This document shows, piece after piece, positions 8,721 through 16,228 of a DNA stretch of 64,000 bases. Source of the stretch: Streptomyces naganishii JCM 4654. Lineage in GTDB: Bacteria; Actinomycetota; Actinomycetes; Streptomycetales; Streptomycetaceae. The notes below the pieces were generated by a model, which did no database searches, was not told the origin of the DNA, and worked only from the letters and a program-made list of their open reading frames with translations. The DNA is taken from assembly GCF_014650575.1 (NCBI RefSeq), contig NZ_BMVF01000021.1, positions 1-64,000 of the forward strand, written 5' to 3'. Both the position numbers and the translations under genes were made by a program. Numbering within the stretch: the first letter of the stretch is position 1; each line of letters begins with the position of its first letter.

Positions 8721-9257
8721 ATGAACGAGCACATCACCACCAAGCGGCACACCGCGAACAGGCCGGGCACCACGACCAGGCAGCACACGGTCACCGACAG
8801 CCCGTACGGCCCACTGACCCTCGTCGCCGAGGACGGCGTCCTGTGCGGCCTCTACATGACCGACCAGCGCCACCGCCCGCCCGAGGAGACCTTCGGCGAC
8901 CTGGACGACACCCCCTTCACCGAGGCGAAGGAACAACTGGAGGCCTACTTCGCGGGCGACTTGAAGACCTTCACCCTCGAATTGCGCCTGAACGGCACCC
9001 CGTTCCAGCGCAGCGTCTGGGAACAGCTGCGCGCGATCCCGTACGGCCAGACCCGCTCCTACGGCCAACTCGCCGACGCCCTCGGCAATCCGGGCGCCTC
9101 CCGCGCGGTCGGCCTCGCCAACGGCAGGAACCCCGTCGGCATCATCGTCCCCTGCCACCGCGTCATCGGCTCCGGCGGCGGCCTCACCGGCTACGGCGGC
9201 GGCCTGGCCCGCAAGCGACGCCTGCTCGACTTCGAGCGGGGAGCGGGCCTCTTCTGA
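8721..9257 (+). CDS. ogt: Methylated-DNA--[protein]-cysteine S-methyltransferase
   Basis: A 178-aa suicide repair protein that transfers the alkyl group from O6-alkylguanine to its own cysteine. The active-site motif is IIVPCHRVIG with Cys145. GQTRSYGQLADALGNPGASRAVG, split over residues 109-131, is the DNA-binding helix-turn-helix region with its arginine finger. The length is typical of Ogt. The ATG is preceded by GAGGA at 8705-8709. It lies 13 bp after the Ada-AlkA gene and is surely co-transcribed with it, so it is probably induced by alkylation through that regulator. The first 20 residues are Thr/His-rich and not conserved in the family. Confidence 0.95.
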   Translation: MNEHITTKRHTANRPGTTTRQHTVTDSPYGPLTLVAEDGVLCGLYMTDQRHRPPEETFGDLDDTPFTEAKEQLEAYFAGDLKTFTLELRLNGTPFQRSVWEQLRAIPYGQTRSYGQLADALGNPGASRAVGLANGRNPVGIIVPCHRVIGSGGGLTGYGGGLARKRRLLDFERGAGLF

Positions 9258-9291
9258 TCCCGCCGGGCCCTGATCCCCCCGGACTCCGCCC

Positions 9292-9347
9292 CCTCGGACC
9301 TGTCCCCTCGGACCTGTCCCTTCCGACCTTTCCTTTCAGACCTGTTG
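9292..9347. repeat. Four 14-bp tandem repeats upstream of the leader-peptide gene
   Basis: Four head-to-tail 14-bp units: CCTCGGACCTGTCC twice exactly (9292-9305, 9306-9319), then two diverged copies (9320-9333, 9334-9347). They start 35 bp after ogt ends and finish 138 bp before the small peptide gene. They could be protein-binding sites or simple slippage products. The rest of the 228-bp gap shows no other clear signal. Confidence 0.8.
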
Positions 9348-9485
9348 CGCGATCTGCACAGCGCGTTCGCGGCCTGAACACGGCACCTGACGGTGCGCCT
9401 GCTTGGATTCCACAGGTCGCGGCCCGTCCGTCCCCGGCGGGGCCGCACCCCGTTCCCGCAACACAGGTACGAAGGGAAGTTCCCC

Positions 9486-9695
9486 ATGCGCTCCGCTCAC
9501 CACTTCGAGACGGCCGAGCTCTCCGAGACCGAGCTCGACACCGTCTCCGGCGGCCTCGCCCCGCACGTCGCCGTCGTCGCCGGTCCCACGGCCCTCACCG
9601 ACTCCGACCTCCTGGCCCAGGCCGGCGCGGTCCAGAACCAGGTCCTCGGCACCCTCGGCGAGTACCACCAGGCCGGCGTGGCCGTCTCCTTCTGA
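9486..9695 (+). CDS. Small peptide with double-glycine leader (possible RiPP/bacteriocin-type precursor)
   Basis: A 69-aa peptide. Residues 11-23 read ELSETELDTVSGG, a close match to the double-glycine leader consensus (LSxxELxxVxGG) cut by C39 peptidase-containing exporters. The predicted mature part is 46 residues, hydrophobic, Gly/Ala/Val-rich and free of Cys, so classical lanthionine rings are excluded. The start is well supported: GAAGGGAAG at 9471-9479 precedes ATG 9486 by 6 bases. A strong hairpin terminator follows immediately. No peptidase, cyclase, lanthionine synthetase or dedicated exporter lies nearby, so any maturation machinery must be encoded elsewhere. The function is unknown; it could also be a secreted signalling peptide or a structural peptide. 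Confidence 0.72.
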   Translation: MRSAHHFETAELSETELDTVSGGLAPHVAVVAGPTALTDSDLLAQAGAVQNQVLGTLGEYHQAGVAVSF

Positions 9696-9715
9696 CCGGC
9701 ACCGCATGCCCCGAG

Positions 9716-9753
9716 GCCCGGCCGCCCACCCGTGTCGGGTGAGCGGCCGGCCC
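9716..9753. terminator. Bidirectional hairpin terminator
   Basis: Inverted repeat CCGGCCGCCCACCCG / CGGGTGAGCGGCCGG (9718-9732 and 9736-9750) with a 3-base loop and one mismatch. It lies between the convergent leader-peptide gene (+) and Nudix gene (-) and can serve both. Confidence 0.8.
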
Positions 9754-9761
9754 CGGACGGG

Positions 9762-10253
9762 TCAGCCCACGCGGTGGCCGTTCTCCAGTTCCGCTGTGCC
9801 GGTGCCGTCCGTGAGGACGTCCAGGGCGGCCAGTACCCGGCGGCCGAGGGCGCCCGGCAGGTGGGCGGTCAGCTCCTCGCGCGGGACCAGACGCCAGGAC
9901 AGCAGCTCCTCCTCCTGGAGCCGGATCGCGCGTAGGTCGTCCTCCGTGAGGGTTCCGCCGTCGTAGAGATAGGCGACCAGCGGCGGGCGGCCGGTGCCGT
10001 GCACCCAGTCCACGGCGAGCAGCCGCCCGAGTTCGCGGTCGAGCCCGATCTCCTCCAGCGTCTCGCGGCGCGCGCCCTGGCGCGGGGTCTCCCCGTCGTC
10101 GGACTCGATGGTGCCGCCCGGGAGCGCCCAGCCCTCCCGGTAGTTGGGCTCGACGAGCAGCACCCGGCCCTCCGCGTCGCGGAAGAGCGCGGCGGCGCCG
10201 GAGATGACGCGGGGCAGGCCCGCGATGTACGTGGCGAAGTCCGCAGTGGTCAT
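9762..10253 (-). CDS. Nudix hydrolase
   Basis: A 163-aa Nudix-fold pyrophosphatase acting on a nucleoside-diphosphate-X compound such as ADP-ribose or an oxidised nucleotide. The Nudix box reads GGTIESDDGETPRQGA followed by RRETLEEIGL; it keeps the catalytic REUxEE core but has two extra residues between the first Gly and the following Glu. The ATG overlaps the stop of the ADP-ribosylglycohydrolase gene by 4 bases, so the two are co-translated. An ADP-ribose substrate would fit that partner (ADP-ribose released by one enzyme, cleaved by the other), but this is inference. Confidence 0.9.
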   Translation of the reverse strand: MTTADFATYIAGLPRVISGAAALFRDAEGRVLLVEPNYREGWALPGGTIESDDGETPRQGARRETLEEIGLDRELGRLLAVDWVHGTGRPPLVAYLYDGGTLTEDDLRAIRLQEEELLSWRLVPREELTAHLPGALGRRVLAALDVLTDGTGTAELENGHRVG

Positions 10254-11362
10254 CCTGGAAGGGTAACCAGTCGCAGCGTGCGCTCGGCCAGGTCCGAGAC
10301 GCGCACGCCGTCGAAGCCGAACACCGCGCTGCGGACCGTGTCCTCCAGCGGGTCCTTCCACTGCGCCGGAATCGCCCGCGCGCCGGTGAGCACCCCGGCC
10401 ACCGAACCGGCCGTGGCCCCGTTGGAGTCGGTGTCCAGGCCGCCCCGGACGGTCAGCGCGATCGTGCGGGTGAAGTCGCCGTCGCCGTAGAGCAGCCCCG
10501 CCGTGATGACGGCCGCGTTCGGCACGGTGTGGATCCAGCCCAGGCCCGCCGTCTCCTGCGCGAGCGTGCTCAGCGTGTCCTCCCACCGCATCCCGGCCTC
10601 GTGCAGCGAGGCGGCCCGCCGCACGGTGCGGGCCAGCCTGCTGCCCGCCGGCACCACCAGCAGCGCCCGCTCCACCGCCGCGCGCACAGTCGGTGCCGTG
10701 AACGCCGACGCGATCAGCGCCGCCGCCCACATCGCGCCGTAGACGCCGTTGCCGGTGTGCGACAGCACCGCGTCGCGGCGGGCGAGCGCGGCCGCGCGGC
10801 CCGGGTCGCCGGGGCTGGTCCAGCCGTAGACGTCCGCGCGGATCAGCGCGCCGATCCACTCCTGGTACGGATTGTCGTACGTCGCCGTCAGCGGCGGCTT
10901 GATCCCCGAGGCGAGGTTGCGGTACGCGGCGCGCTCCGCGGTGAACGTCTGCAGGTACGGCAGCCGCAGCAGCCACAGGTCGCCGACCTGCTCGGTGCTG
11001 AAGCCGAAGCCGTGCGTCTCCAGCAGGTGCAGGCCGAGGACCGCGTAGTCGACGTCGTCGTCGCGGCAGCTGCCGTGGATCCGCCCGCGGACGCATTCCC
11101 GCCACTCGGGGCGCAGCGCGAGGCAGGTGTCCTCGTCGGGCGGTTCGGGGAGGTAGTCCGTCAGGGGCAGCGCCCGCGACAGGCGCAGGTAGCGGTCGAT
11201 GCGTTCGCGCGTCCACACCTCGCCCTGCTCGACCGGCTTGCCCAGCATGTTGCCCGCGATCCGGCCCAGCCAGCCGCCGAGGACGCGGTCGGCGAGCCCC
11301 GGCTCGTCCTCGGCAGGGATCACTGGCTCGCCCTTCACAGGGGCGCCCTCCACAGGGGTCAT
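10250..11362 (-). CDS. ADP-ribosylglycohydrolase family protein
   Basis: A 370-aa DraG/ARH-fold protein expected to remove ADP-ribose from proteins or related substrates. The Mg-binding signatures are DDDVDYAVLGL in the N-terminal third and GGLDTDSNGATAGSVAG in the C-terminal third. The family-typical opening is RVLGGWLGRIAGNMLGKPVE. The start is uncertain: ATG 11362 has no clear Shine-Dalgarno, and an in-frame GTG about 13 codons later, preceded by AAGGGCGAG, is possible. It overlaps the downstream Nudix gene (ATGA) and is divergent from glycerate kinase across about 170 bp. No ADP-ribosyltransferase partner is visible. Confidence 0.88.
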   Translation of the reverse strand: MTPVEGAPVKGEPVIPAEDEPGLADRVLGGWLGRIAGNMLGKPVEQGEVWTRERIDRYLRLSRALPLTDYLPEPPDEDTCLALRPEWRECVRGRIHGSCRDDDVDYAVLGLHLLETHGFGFSTEQVGDLWLLRLPYLQTFTAERAAYRNLASGIKPPLTATYDNPYQEWIGALIRADVYGWTSPGDPGRAAALARRDAVLSHTGNGVYGAMWAAALIASAFTAPTVRAAVERALLVVPAGSRLARTVRRAASLHEAGMRWEDTLSTLAQETAGLGWIHTVPNAAVITAGLLYGDGDFTRTIALTVRGGLDTDSNGATAGSVAGVLTGARAIPAQWKDPLEDTVRSAVFGFDGVRVSDLAERTLRLVTLPG

Positions 11363-11534
11363 AGGGCTGATGTACCCGGATTTGCCAGGGGCTTCCCAGG
11401 GGCTTCCGAGCGGCGCCACGGGTCCTTCGCAGGGTTCGGCCGGGCATGGCGGCGCGGGCGCGTTCCCGGTTAAGGTCGCAGTGGCGCGACTGGTCCCGAC
11501 ACGCGCGGGGCCCGGAGAGCAAGGGGATGGCAAG

Positions 11535-12686
11535 GTGGCGGACGCTGCAGTGCGGGACACCCGCAGGGTGCTGGTTGCCGCGGACAAGTTCAAGGGGTCG
11601 CTGACGGCCGTGCAGGTCGCCGAGCGGGTGACCGCGGGCCTGCGCAGGGTCGTACCGGACCTTCCAGTCGAGACGCTGCCCGTCGCCGACGGCGGCGACG
11701 GCACGGTCGACGCGGCGGTCGCGGCCGGCTTCGAGCGCCGGGAGGTACGGGTCGCCGGTCCCCTCGGCCAGGAGGTGAGCGCCGCCTTCGCGCTGCGCGA
11801 GGGCACCGCGGTCGTGGAGATGGCCGAGGCCAGCGGGCTGCAACGGCTGCCCGCCGGGGTCTTCGCCCCGCTCACGGCCTCCACCTACGGCTCGGGAGAA
11901 CTGCTGCGCGCCGCGCTGGACGCGGGCGCGCGGACGATCGTGTTCGGCGTCGGCGGCAGCGCGACGACGGACGGCGGCGCGGGCATGCTGTGCGCGCTCG
12001 GGGCCCGGTTCCTGGACGCGCAGGGCGAGCCGGTCCCGCCCGGGGGCGGGGCACTGGCCGGACTCGCCCACGCCGACCTGTCCGGCCTCGACCGGCGGCT
12101 CGCCTCCGTCGACCTCGTCCTCGCCAGCGACGTCGACAACCCCCTGACCGGGCCGCTGGGCGCGGCCGCCGTCTACGGGCCCCAGAAGGGCGCCTCCCCG
12201 GACGACGTCGAGACGCTGGACGCGGCGCTGGCGCACTTCGCGAAGGTGCTGGAGGACGCGGTGGGGGAGCGGGCGGCGAAGTGCGCCCAGTCGCCCGGCG
12301 CGGGCGCCGCGGGCGGCATCGGGTACGGCGCGCTGCTCCTCGGCGCGCGGTTCCGGCCCGGCATCGAGGTCATGCTCGACGTGCTCGGGTTCGCGCCCGC
12401 TCTGGAGCGGGCGTCGCTGGTGATCACCGGCGAGGGCTCGCTGGACGAGCAGACGCTGCACGGCAAGGCCCCGGCCGGGGTCGCCGCGGCGGCGCGCGCG
12501 GCCGGCAAGGAGGTCGTGGCGGTGTGCGGACGCCTGGCGCTGCAGCCCGCCGCCCTGGGACGGGTCGGCATCCGGCGCGCGTACGCCCTGACCGACGTCG
12601 AACCGGACGTCGCCACCTGCATCGCCGAGGCGGGGGACGTCCTGGAACGGCTGGCGGAGCGGGTGGGCCGCGACTTCCTGCTCTGA
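11535..12686 (+). CDS. glxK: Glycerate kinase
   Basis: A 383-aa glycerate kinase of the GarK/GlxK family, phosphorylating D-glycerate to phosphoglycerate. Signatures: LVAADKFKGSLTA at the N-terminus, PVADGGDGT, the glycine-rich GVGGSATTDGGAGM, and GEGSLDEQTLHGKAPAGVA near the C-terminus. GTG 11535 is chosen because AAGGGGA lies about 8 bases upstream; longer in-frame extensions upstream have no family similarity. A TAAGGT hexamer at 11471-11476 is a possible -10. Glyoxylate from the nearby ethylmalonyl-CoA block could feed glycerate, but the gene is separated from that block by a strong terminator. Confidence 0.92.
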   Translation: MADAAVRDTRRVLVAADKFKGSLTAVQVAERVTAGLRRVVPDLPVETLPVADGGDGTVDAAVAAGFERREVRVAGPLGQEVSAAFALREGTAVVEMAEASGLQRLPAGVFAPLTASTYGSGELLRAALDAGARTIVFGVGGSATTDGGAGMLCALGARFLDAQGEPVPPGGGALAGLAHADLSGLDRRLASVDLVLASDVDNPLTGPLGAAAVYGPQKGASPDDVETLDAALAHFAKVLEDAVGERAAKCAQSPGAGAAGGIGYGALLLGARFRPGIEVMLDVLGFAPALERASLVITGEGSLDEQTLHGKAPAGVAAAARAAGKEVVAVCGRLALQPAALGRVGIRRAYALTDVEPDVATCIAEAGDVLERLAERVGRDFLL

Positions 12687-12773
12687 CGCGGGCTCCCGCC
12701 CGCCGCGCCCACGGCGTGCCGCGCACCTCGAGGTTACATGTGAGCCGCCGGCGGGCGGCACGGGAGGCGGCAC

Positions 12774-12814
12774 GTGAAGGGCCCCGAACCGGTGACCGGT
12801 TCGGGGCCCTTCAC
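12774..12814. terminator. Very strong bidirectional terminator
   Basis: A perfect inverted repeat with 20-base arms (12774-12793 and 12795-12814) separated by a single base. It sits between the convergent glycerate kinase (+) and pssA (-) genes. Confidence 0.92.
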
Positions 12815-12833
12815 GGCGTGGGGCGGCGGGGCG

Positions 12834-13688
12834 CTACGGCAGCTGGGCCGTCCGCGCCTCGCGGCGGTTGTCGCGGAAGTTGTTCACCCGGCGGGCCGTG
12901 GCGAACAGCGGGATCACCGCGCCCATGACCAGCTGGAGCGCGCAGCCGGTCTGCAGGAGCAGCTGGCCGCTCGGGGCGTCGAAGGCCCAGGCGGCGAGCA
13001 GCCCCATGGACAGCACGATCCAGGAGAGCATCGCCACCGCGAGCCGGCCCCGCGGCTTGGGGTACTCCACCCGGCTCACCATCAGCCAGGCGGTGCCGAG
13101 GATGGCCAGCAGCGTCGCCACGAAGGGCAGCTCCAGGAGCACGATGGAGACCACCGTGAGCGCCCCGAAGGGGCTCGGCATGCCCTGGAACACGCCGTCC
13201 TTCATCGTCACGCACGAGAAGCGCGCGAGTCTGAGCACCACCGCCAGCAGCACCACGATCGCGCCGAGCGCGGCCACCCGCTGGTGGGCGTCGTCGGCGA
13301 CCATGCCGTAGACGAGGACGAAGTACGCCGGGGCCAGGCCGAAGCTGATCAGGTCGGAGAGGTTGTCCAGCTCCGCGCCCATGGGCGAGCTGCGCAGCTT
13401 GCGGGCGACCAGTCCGTCGAACAGGTCGAAGACCGCCGCGCACAGCATCAGGATGACGGCGGTGGCGGCGCTGTGCCGGGCCATGCCCGACTCCTGGCTG
13501 CCGGTGAGGTGCGGGATCAGGATGCCGGTGGTGGTGAAGTACACCGCCATGAAGCCGCACGTGGCGTTGCCCAGGGTGAGGGTGTCCGCTATCGACAGGC
13601 GGAGCGAGAGGGGCATCTCCTCCTCGTCGTCCACTTCGTCGGCCTCGGGCACCCAGCCGGCCTGGGTCTCGGGATCAATCACGGTCAA
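12834..13688 (-). CDS. pssA: CDP-diacylglycerol--serine O-phosphatidyltransferase
   Basis: A 284-aa integral membrane CDP-alcohol phosphatidyltransferase that makes phosphatidylserine from CDP-diacylglycerol and serine. The catalytic signature (D-G-x2-A-R-x8-G-x3-D-x3-D) is intact around FDGLVARKL and GAELDNLSDL. Several hydrophobic segments follow an acidic N-terminus (EADEVDDEEE). Its start overlaps the end of psd by 14 bp, so synthase and decarboxylase are translationally coupled and together make phosphatidylethanolamine. It is the last gene of the minus-strand block, before a strong terminator. Confidence 0.93.
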   Translation of the reverse strand: MTVIDPETQAGWVPEADEVDDEEEMPLSLRLSIADTLTLGNATCGFMAVYFTTTGILIPHLTGSQESGMARHSAATAVILMLCAAVFDLFDGLVARKLRSSPMGAELDNLSDLISFGLAPAYFVLVYGMVADDAHQRVAALGAIVVLLAVVLRLARFSCVTMKDGVFQGMPSPFGALTVVSIVLLELPFVATLLAILGTAWLMVSRVEYPKPRGRLAVAMLSWIVLSMGLLAAWAFDAPSGQLLLQTGCALQLVMGAVIPLFATARRVNNFRDNRREARTAQLP

Positions 13689-14331
13689 TGCGAGTCACCC
13701 CAGCCACGGTCTTCTGGCCGACCTCGACCGCGACCTCCACGCCCTCGGGCAGGTAGATGTCGACGCGCGAGCCGAACCGGATGAGGCCGATCCGCTCGCC
13801 CTGCTCGACCTTGGTACCGGACGGCACGTAGGGGACGATGCGGCGGGCCACCGCGCCGGCGATCTGGATCATCTCGATGTCGCCGAGCTCGGTGTCGAAG
13901 TGCCAGACGACCCGCTCGTTGTTCTCGCTCTCCTTGTTGAACGCCGGAACGAACCCGCCGGGGATGTGCTCGACCGACGTGACCGTGCCGGAGAGCGGGG
14001 CGCGGTTGACGTGGACGTTCAGCGGGCTCATGAAGATCGCGACGCGGGTGCGGCCGTCCTTCCACGGCATGATGCTCTGCACCACACCGTCGGCGGGCGA
14101 GATGACCCGGCCCTGGGCGATCTCGCGCTCGGGGTCGCGGAAGAACCACAGCATCCCCGCCGCGAGCGCGGTGGCGGGGACGGCTACGGCCTTGGCGGCA
14201 CCCGAGCGGCGGGCGCGTACCAGGCTGACGGCTGCGGTGGCGACGGTCGGCAGAAGCCACGGCGAGGCTCCGCGCGCGAGGCGTACGCCGGCGAGGCTGT
14301 CGCGAGGTGCAGAGGTTTGGCTGTGGGGCAT
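13675..14331 (-). CDS. psd: Phosphatidylserine decarboxylase (short, archaetidylserine-type)
   Basis: A 218-aa self-processing pyruvoyl enzyme converting phosphatidylserine to phosphatidylethanolamine. The predicted cleavage site is Gly187-Ser188 in RFGSRVDIYLP, giving a pyruvoyl alpha chain of about 31 residues. SPLNVHVNRAP is the conserved catalytic-region motif. One or two hydrophobic segments near the N-terminus suggest membrane association. The ATG at 14331 has GAAGG 8 bases upstream. It overlaps pssA by 14 bp, and the acyl-CoA dehydrogenase lies upstream beyond a hairpin terminator, so psd-pssA is probably its own transcription unit. Confidence 0.92.
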   Translation of the reverse strand: MPHSQTSAPRDSLAGVRLARGASPWLLPTVATAAVSLVRARRSGAAKAVAVPATALAAGMLWFFRDPEREIAQGRVISPADGVVQSIMPWKDGRTRVAIFMSPLNVHVNRAPLSGTVTSVEHIPGGFVPAFNKESENNERVVWHFDTELGDIEMIQIAGAVARRIVPYVPSGTKVEQGERIGLIRFGSRVDIYLPEGVEVAVEVGQKTVAGVTRIDRD

Positions 14332-14450
14332 GGATGACCTTCGTAACGGATGATGCCGCGTTTTCGACGGGGGACGGCGGCTTTCCGCGATCGTAGCGGT
14401 TAAGGGCCACAACTGGGTAAGCCGAGCTGCCGAGTCGGCGGCGGAAGCCC

Positions 14451-14496
14451 CCGGACGGGGTGTGATCTTCTTCTCGGAGAAAACACCCCGTATCCG
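14451..14496 (-). terminator. Hairpin terminator after the ethylmalonyl-CoA block
   Basis: Arms ACGGGGTGT (14455-14463) and ACACCCCGT (14483-14491), extended outward by CCGG pairs across a 2-base bulge. It lies just past the acyl-CoA dehydrogenase stop and separates that operon from psd-pssA. Confidence 0.72.
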
Positions 14497-14501
14497 GACA
14501 T

Positions 14502-15707
14502 TCAGCCCTGGAAGCGGTACTCCTCGAGCAGCCTGCGACCGATGATCATTTTCTGGATCTCGGCGGTGCCCTCACCGATGAGCAGCATCGGGGCCTCGCG
14601 GTAGAGGCGCTCGATCTCGTACTCCTTGGAGAAGCCGTAGCCGCCGTGGATGCGGAAGGCGTCCTCGACGACCTCCTTGCAGTACTCCGAGGCCAGGTAC
14701 TTCGCCATGCCCGCCTCGAGGTCGTTGCGCTGGCCCGAGTCCTTCTTGCGGGCCGCGTTCACCATCATGGCATGCGCGGCCTCCACCTTGGTGGCCATCT
14801 CCGCCAGCTTGAACTGGATGGCCTGGTGCTGGGCGATCTGCTTGCCGAAGGTCTGGCGCTGCTGGGCGTACTGCACGCCGAGCTCGAAGGCGCGCTGGGC
14901 GACGCCGCAGCCACGCGCCGCCACGTTCACCCGGCCGACCTCCACGCCGTCCATCATCTGGTAGAAGCCCCGGCCGGTGACGCCGCCGAGGACCCGGTCG
15001 GCCGGAACGCGCAGGCCGTCCATGATCAGCTCGGTGGTGTCGACGCCCTTGTAGCCCATCTTGTCGATCTTGCCGGGAATGGTCAGACCCGGGCGGACCT
15101 CGCCGAAACCGGGCTCCTTCTCCACCAGGAAGGTCGTCATCGACTTGTGCGGGGCCGTGCCCTCGGGGTGACCCTCGTCACTGCGCACGAGGACGGCGAC
15201 GAGGGAGGAGGTGCCGCCGTTGGTCAGCCACATCTTCTGGCCGTTCAGGACGTACTCGTCGCCGTCCTTCACCGCCTTCGACGAGATCGCCGACACGTCC
15301 GAGCCCAGCGCCGGCTCCGACATCGAGAAGGCGCCCCGGATGTCGCCGAGGGCCATCCTCGGCAGGAAGTGGTCCTTCTGCTCCTGCGTGCCGTGCTGCT
15401 TGAGCATGTACGCGACGATGAAGTGGGTGTTGATGATGCCGGAGACCGACATCCAGCCGCGGGCGATCTCCTCCACGCACAGCGCGTAGGTCAGCAGCGA
15501 CTCGCCCAGGCCCCCGTACTCCTCGGGGATCATCAGGCCGAACAGGCCGAGTTCCTTCAGGCCGTCGACGATCTGCTGCGGGTACTCGTCGCGGTGCTCC
15601 AGCTCGGTCGCGACCGGGATGATCTCCTTGTCGACGAAGTCCCGGACGGTGGAGACGATCTCCTGCTGGACGTCCGTGAGACCGTGGGTCTGGGCGAGTC
15701 GCGCCAT
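14502..15707 (-). CDS. Acyl-CoA dehydrogenase, probable (2S)-methylsuccinyl-CoA dehydrogenase
   Basis: A 401-aa flavin-dependent acyl-CoA dehydrogenase. Seen: MSEPALGSDVSAISS (flavin/CoA contact region), KMWLTNGG, YAQQRQTFGKQIAQHQAIQ, and the C-terminal RIHGGYGFSKEYEIERLYREA signature. Its position as the last gene after ccr, mutase, lyase and hydratase points to oxidation of methylsuccinyl-CoA to mesaconyl-CoA in the ethylmalonyl-CoA pathway. The characterised proteobacterial enzyme is longer, so this assignment rests on context. The ATG lies 3 bp after the MaoC stop. A hairpin terminator follows. Confidence 0.88.
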   Translation of the reverse strand: MARLAQTHGLTDVQQEIVSTVRDFVDKEIIPVATELEHRDEYPQQIVDGLKELGLFGLMIPEEYGGLGESLLTYALCVEEIARGWMSVSGIINTHFIVAYMLKQHGTQEQKDHFLPRMALGDIRGAFSMSEPALGSDVSAISSKAVKDGDEYVLNGQKMWLTNGGTSSLVAVLVRSDEGHPEGTAPHKSMTTFLVEKEPGFGEVRPGLTIPGKIDKMGYKGVDTTELIMDGLRVPADRVLGGVTGRGFYQMMDGVEVGRVNVAARGCGVAQRAFELGVQYAQQRQTFGKQIAQHQAIQFKLAEMATKVEAAHAMMVNAARKKDSGQRNDLEAGMAKYLASEYCKEVVEDAFRIHGGYGFSKEYEIERLYREAPMLLIGEGTAEIQKMIIGRRLLEEYRFQG

Positions 15708-15710
15708 GGC

Positions 15711-16223
15711 TTACTTCTCCTGCTGCTTGGGTTCCGGACGGCCCGGCTGCTCGCCGCCGCGCTCCTTGATGTACGTCTCGGTCGGCACCATCACCTTGCG
15801 GCGGAAGATGCACACCACGGTGCCGTCCTGCTTGTAGCCCTTGGTCTCGACGTAGACGATCCCGCGGTCGTTCTTCGACTTCGACGGCCACTTGTCGAGC
15901 ACCGTCGTCTCGCCGTAGATCGTGTCGCCGTGGAACGTGGGCGCCACGTGCCTGAGCGACTCGATCTCCAGGTTGGCGATCGCCTTGCCGGACACGTCCG
16001 GTACGGACATGCCGAGCAGGAGGGAGTAGATGTAGTTGCCCACGACGACGTTCTTGCCGAAGTCCGTCGTCTTCTCCGCATAGTTGACGTCCATGTGGAG
16101 CGGGTGGTGGTTCATGGTGAGGAGACAGAACAGGTGGTCGTCGTACTCCGTGACCGTCTTGCCCGGCCAGTGCTTGTACGTCGCCCCGACCTCGAACTCC
16201 TCGTACGTGCGTCCGAACTGCAT
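15711..16223 (-). CDS. MaoC-type hydratase, probable mesaconyl-CoA hydratase
   Basis: A 170-aa single hot-dog-fold protein of the MaoC/R-hydratase group. NHHPLHMDVNYAE carries the Asp/His-type hydratase motif. In the ethylmalonyl-CoA pathway this step hydrates mesaconyl-CoA to beta-methylmalyl-CoA, which the next enzyme upstream in the operon cleaves. It is about half the length of the double-hot-dog hydratase described in proteobacteria, so it would probably act as a dimer. The real start is ATG 16223; upstream extension runs into the lyase gene. The lyase stop is 5 bp upstream and the acyl-CoA dehydrogenase start 3 bp downstream. Confidence 0.86.
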   Translation of the reverse strand: MQFGRTYEEFEVGATYKHWPGKTVTEYDDHLFCLLTMNHHPLHMDVNYAEKTTDFGKNVVVGNYIYSLLLGMSVPDVSGKAIANLEIESLRHVAPTFHGDTIYGETTVLDKWPSKSKNDRGIVYVETKGYKQDGTVVCIFRRKVMVPTETYIKERGGEQPGRPEPKQQEK

Positions 16224-16228
16224 GCCGC

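Noticed and set aside
9762..12773. A 1003-codon minus-strand frame ending in the Nudix gene
   Set aside because: Only 9762-10253 has family similarity. Upstream it runs antisense to glycerate kinase and out of frame with ADP-ribosylglycohydrolase.
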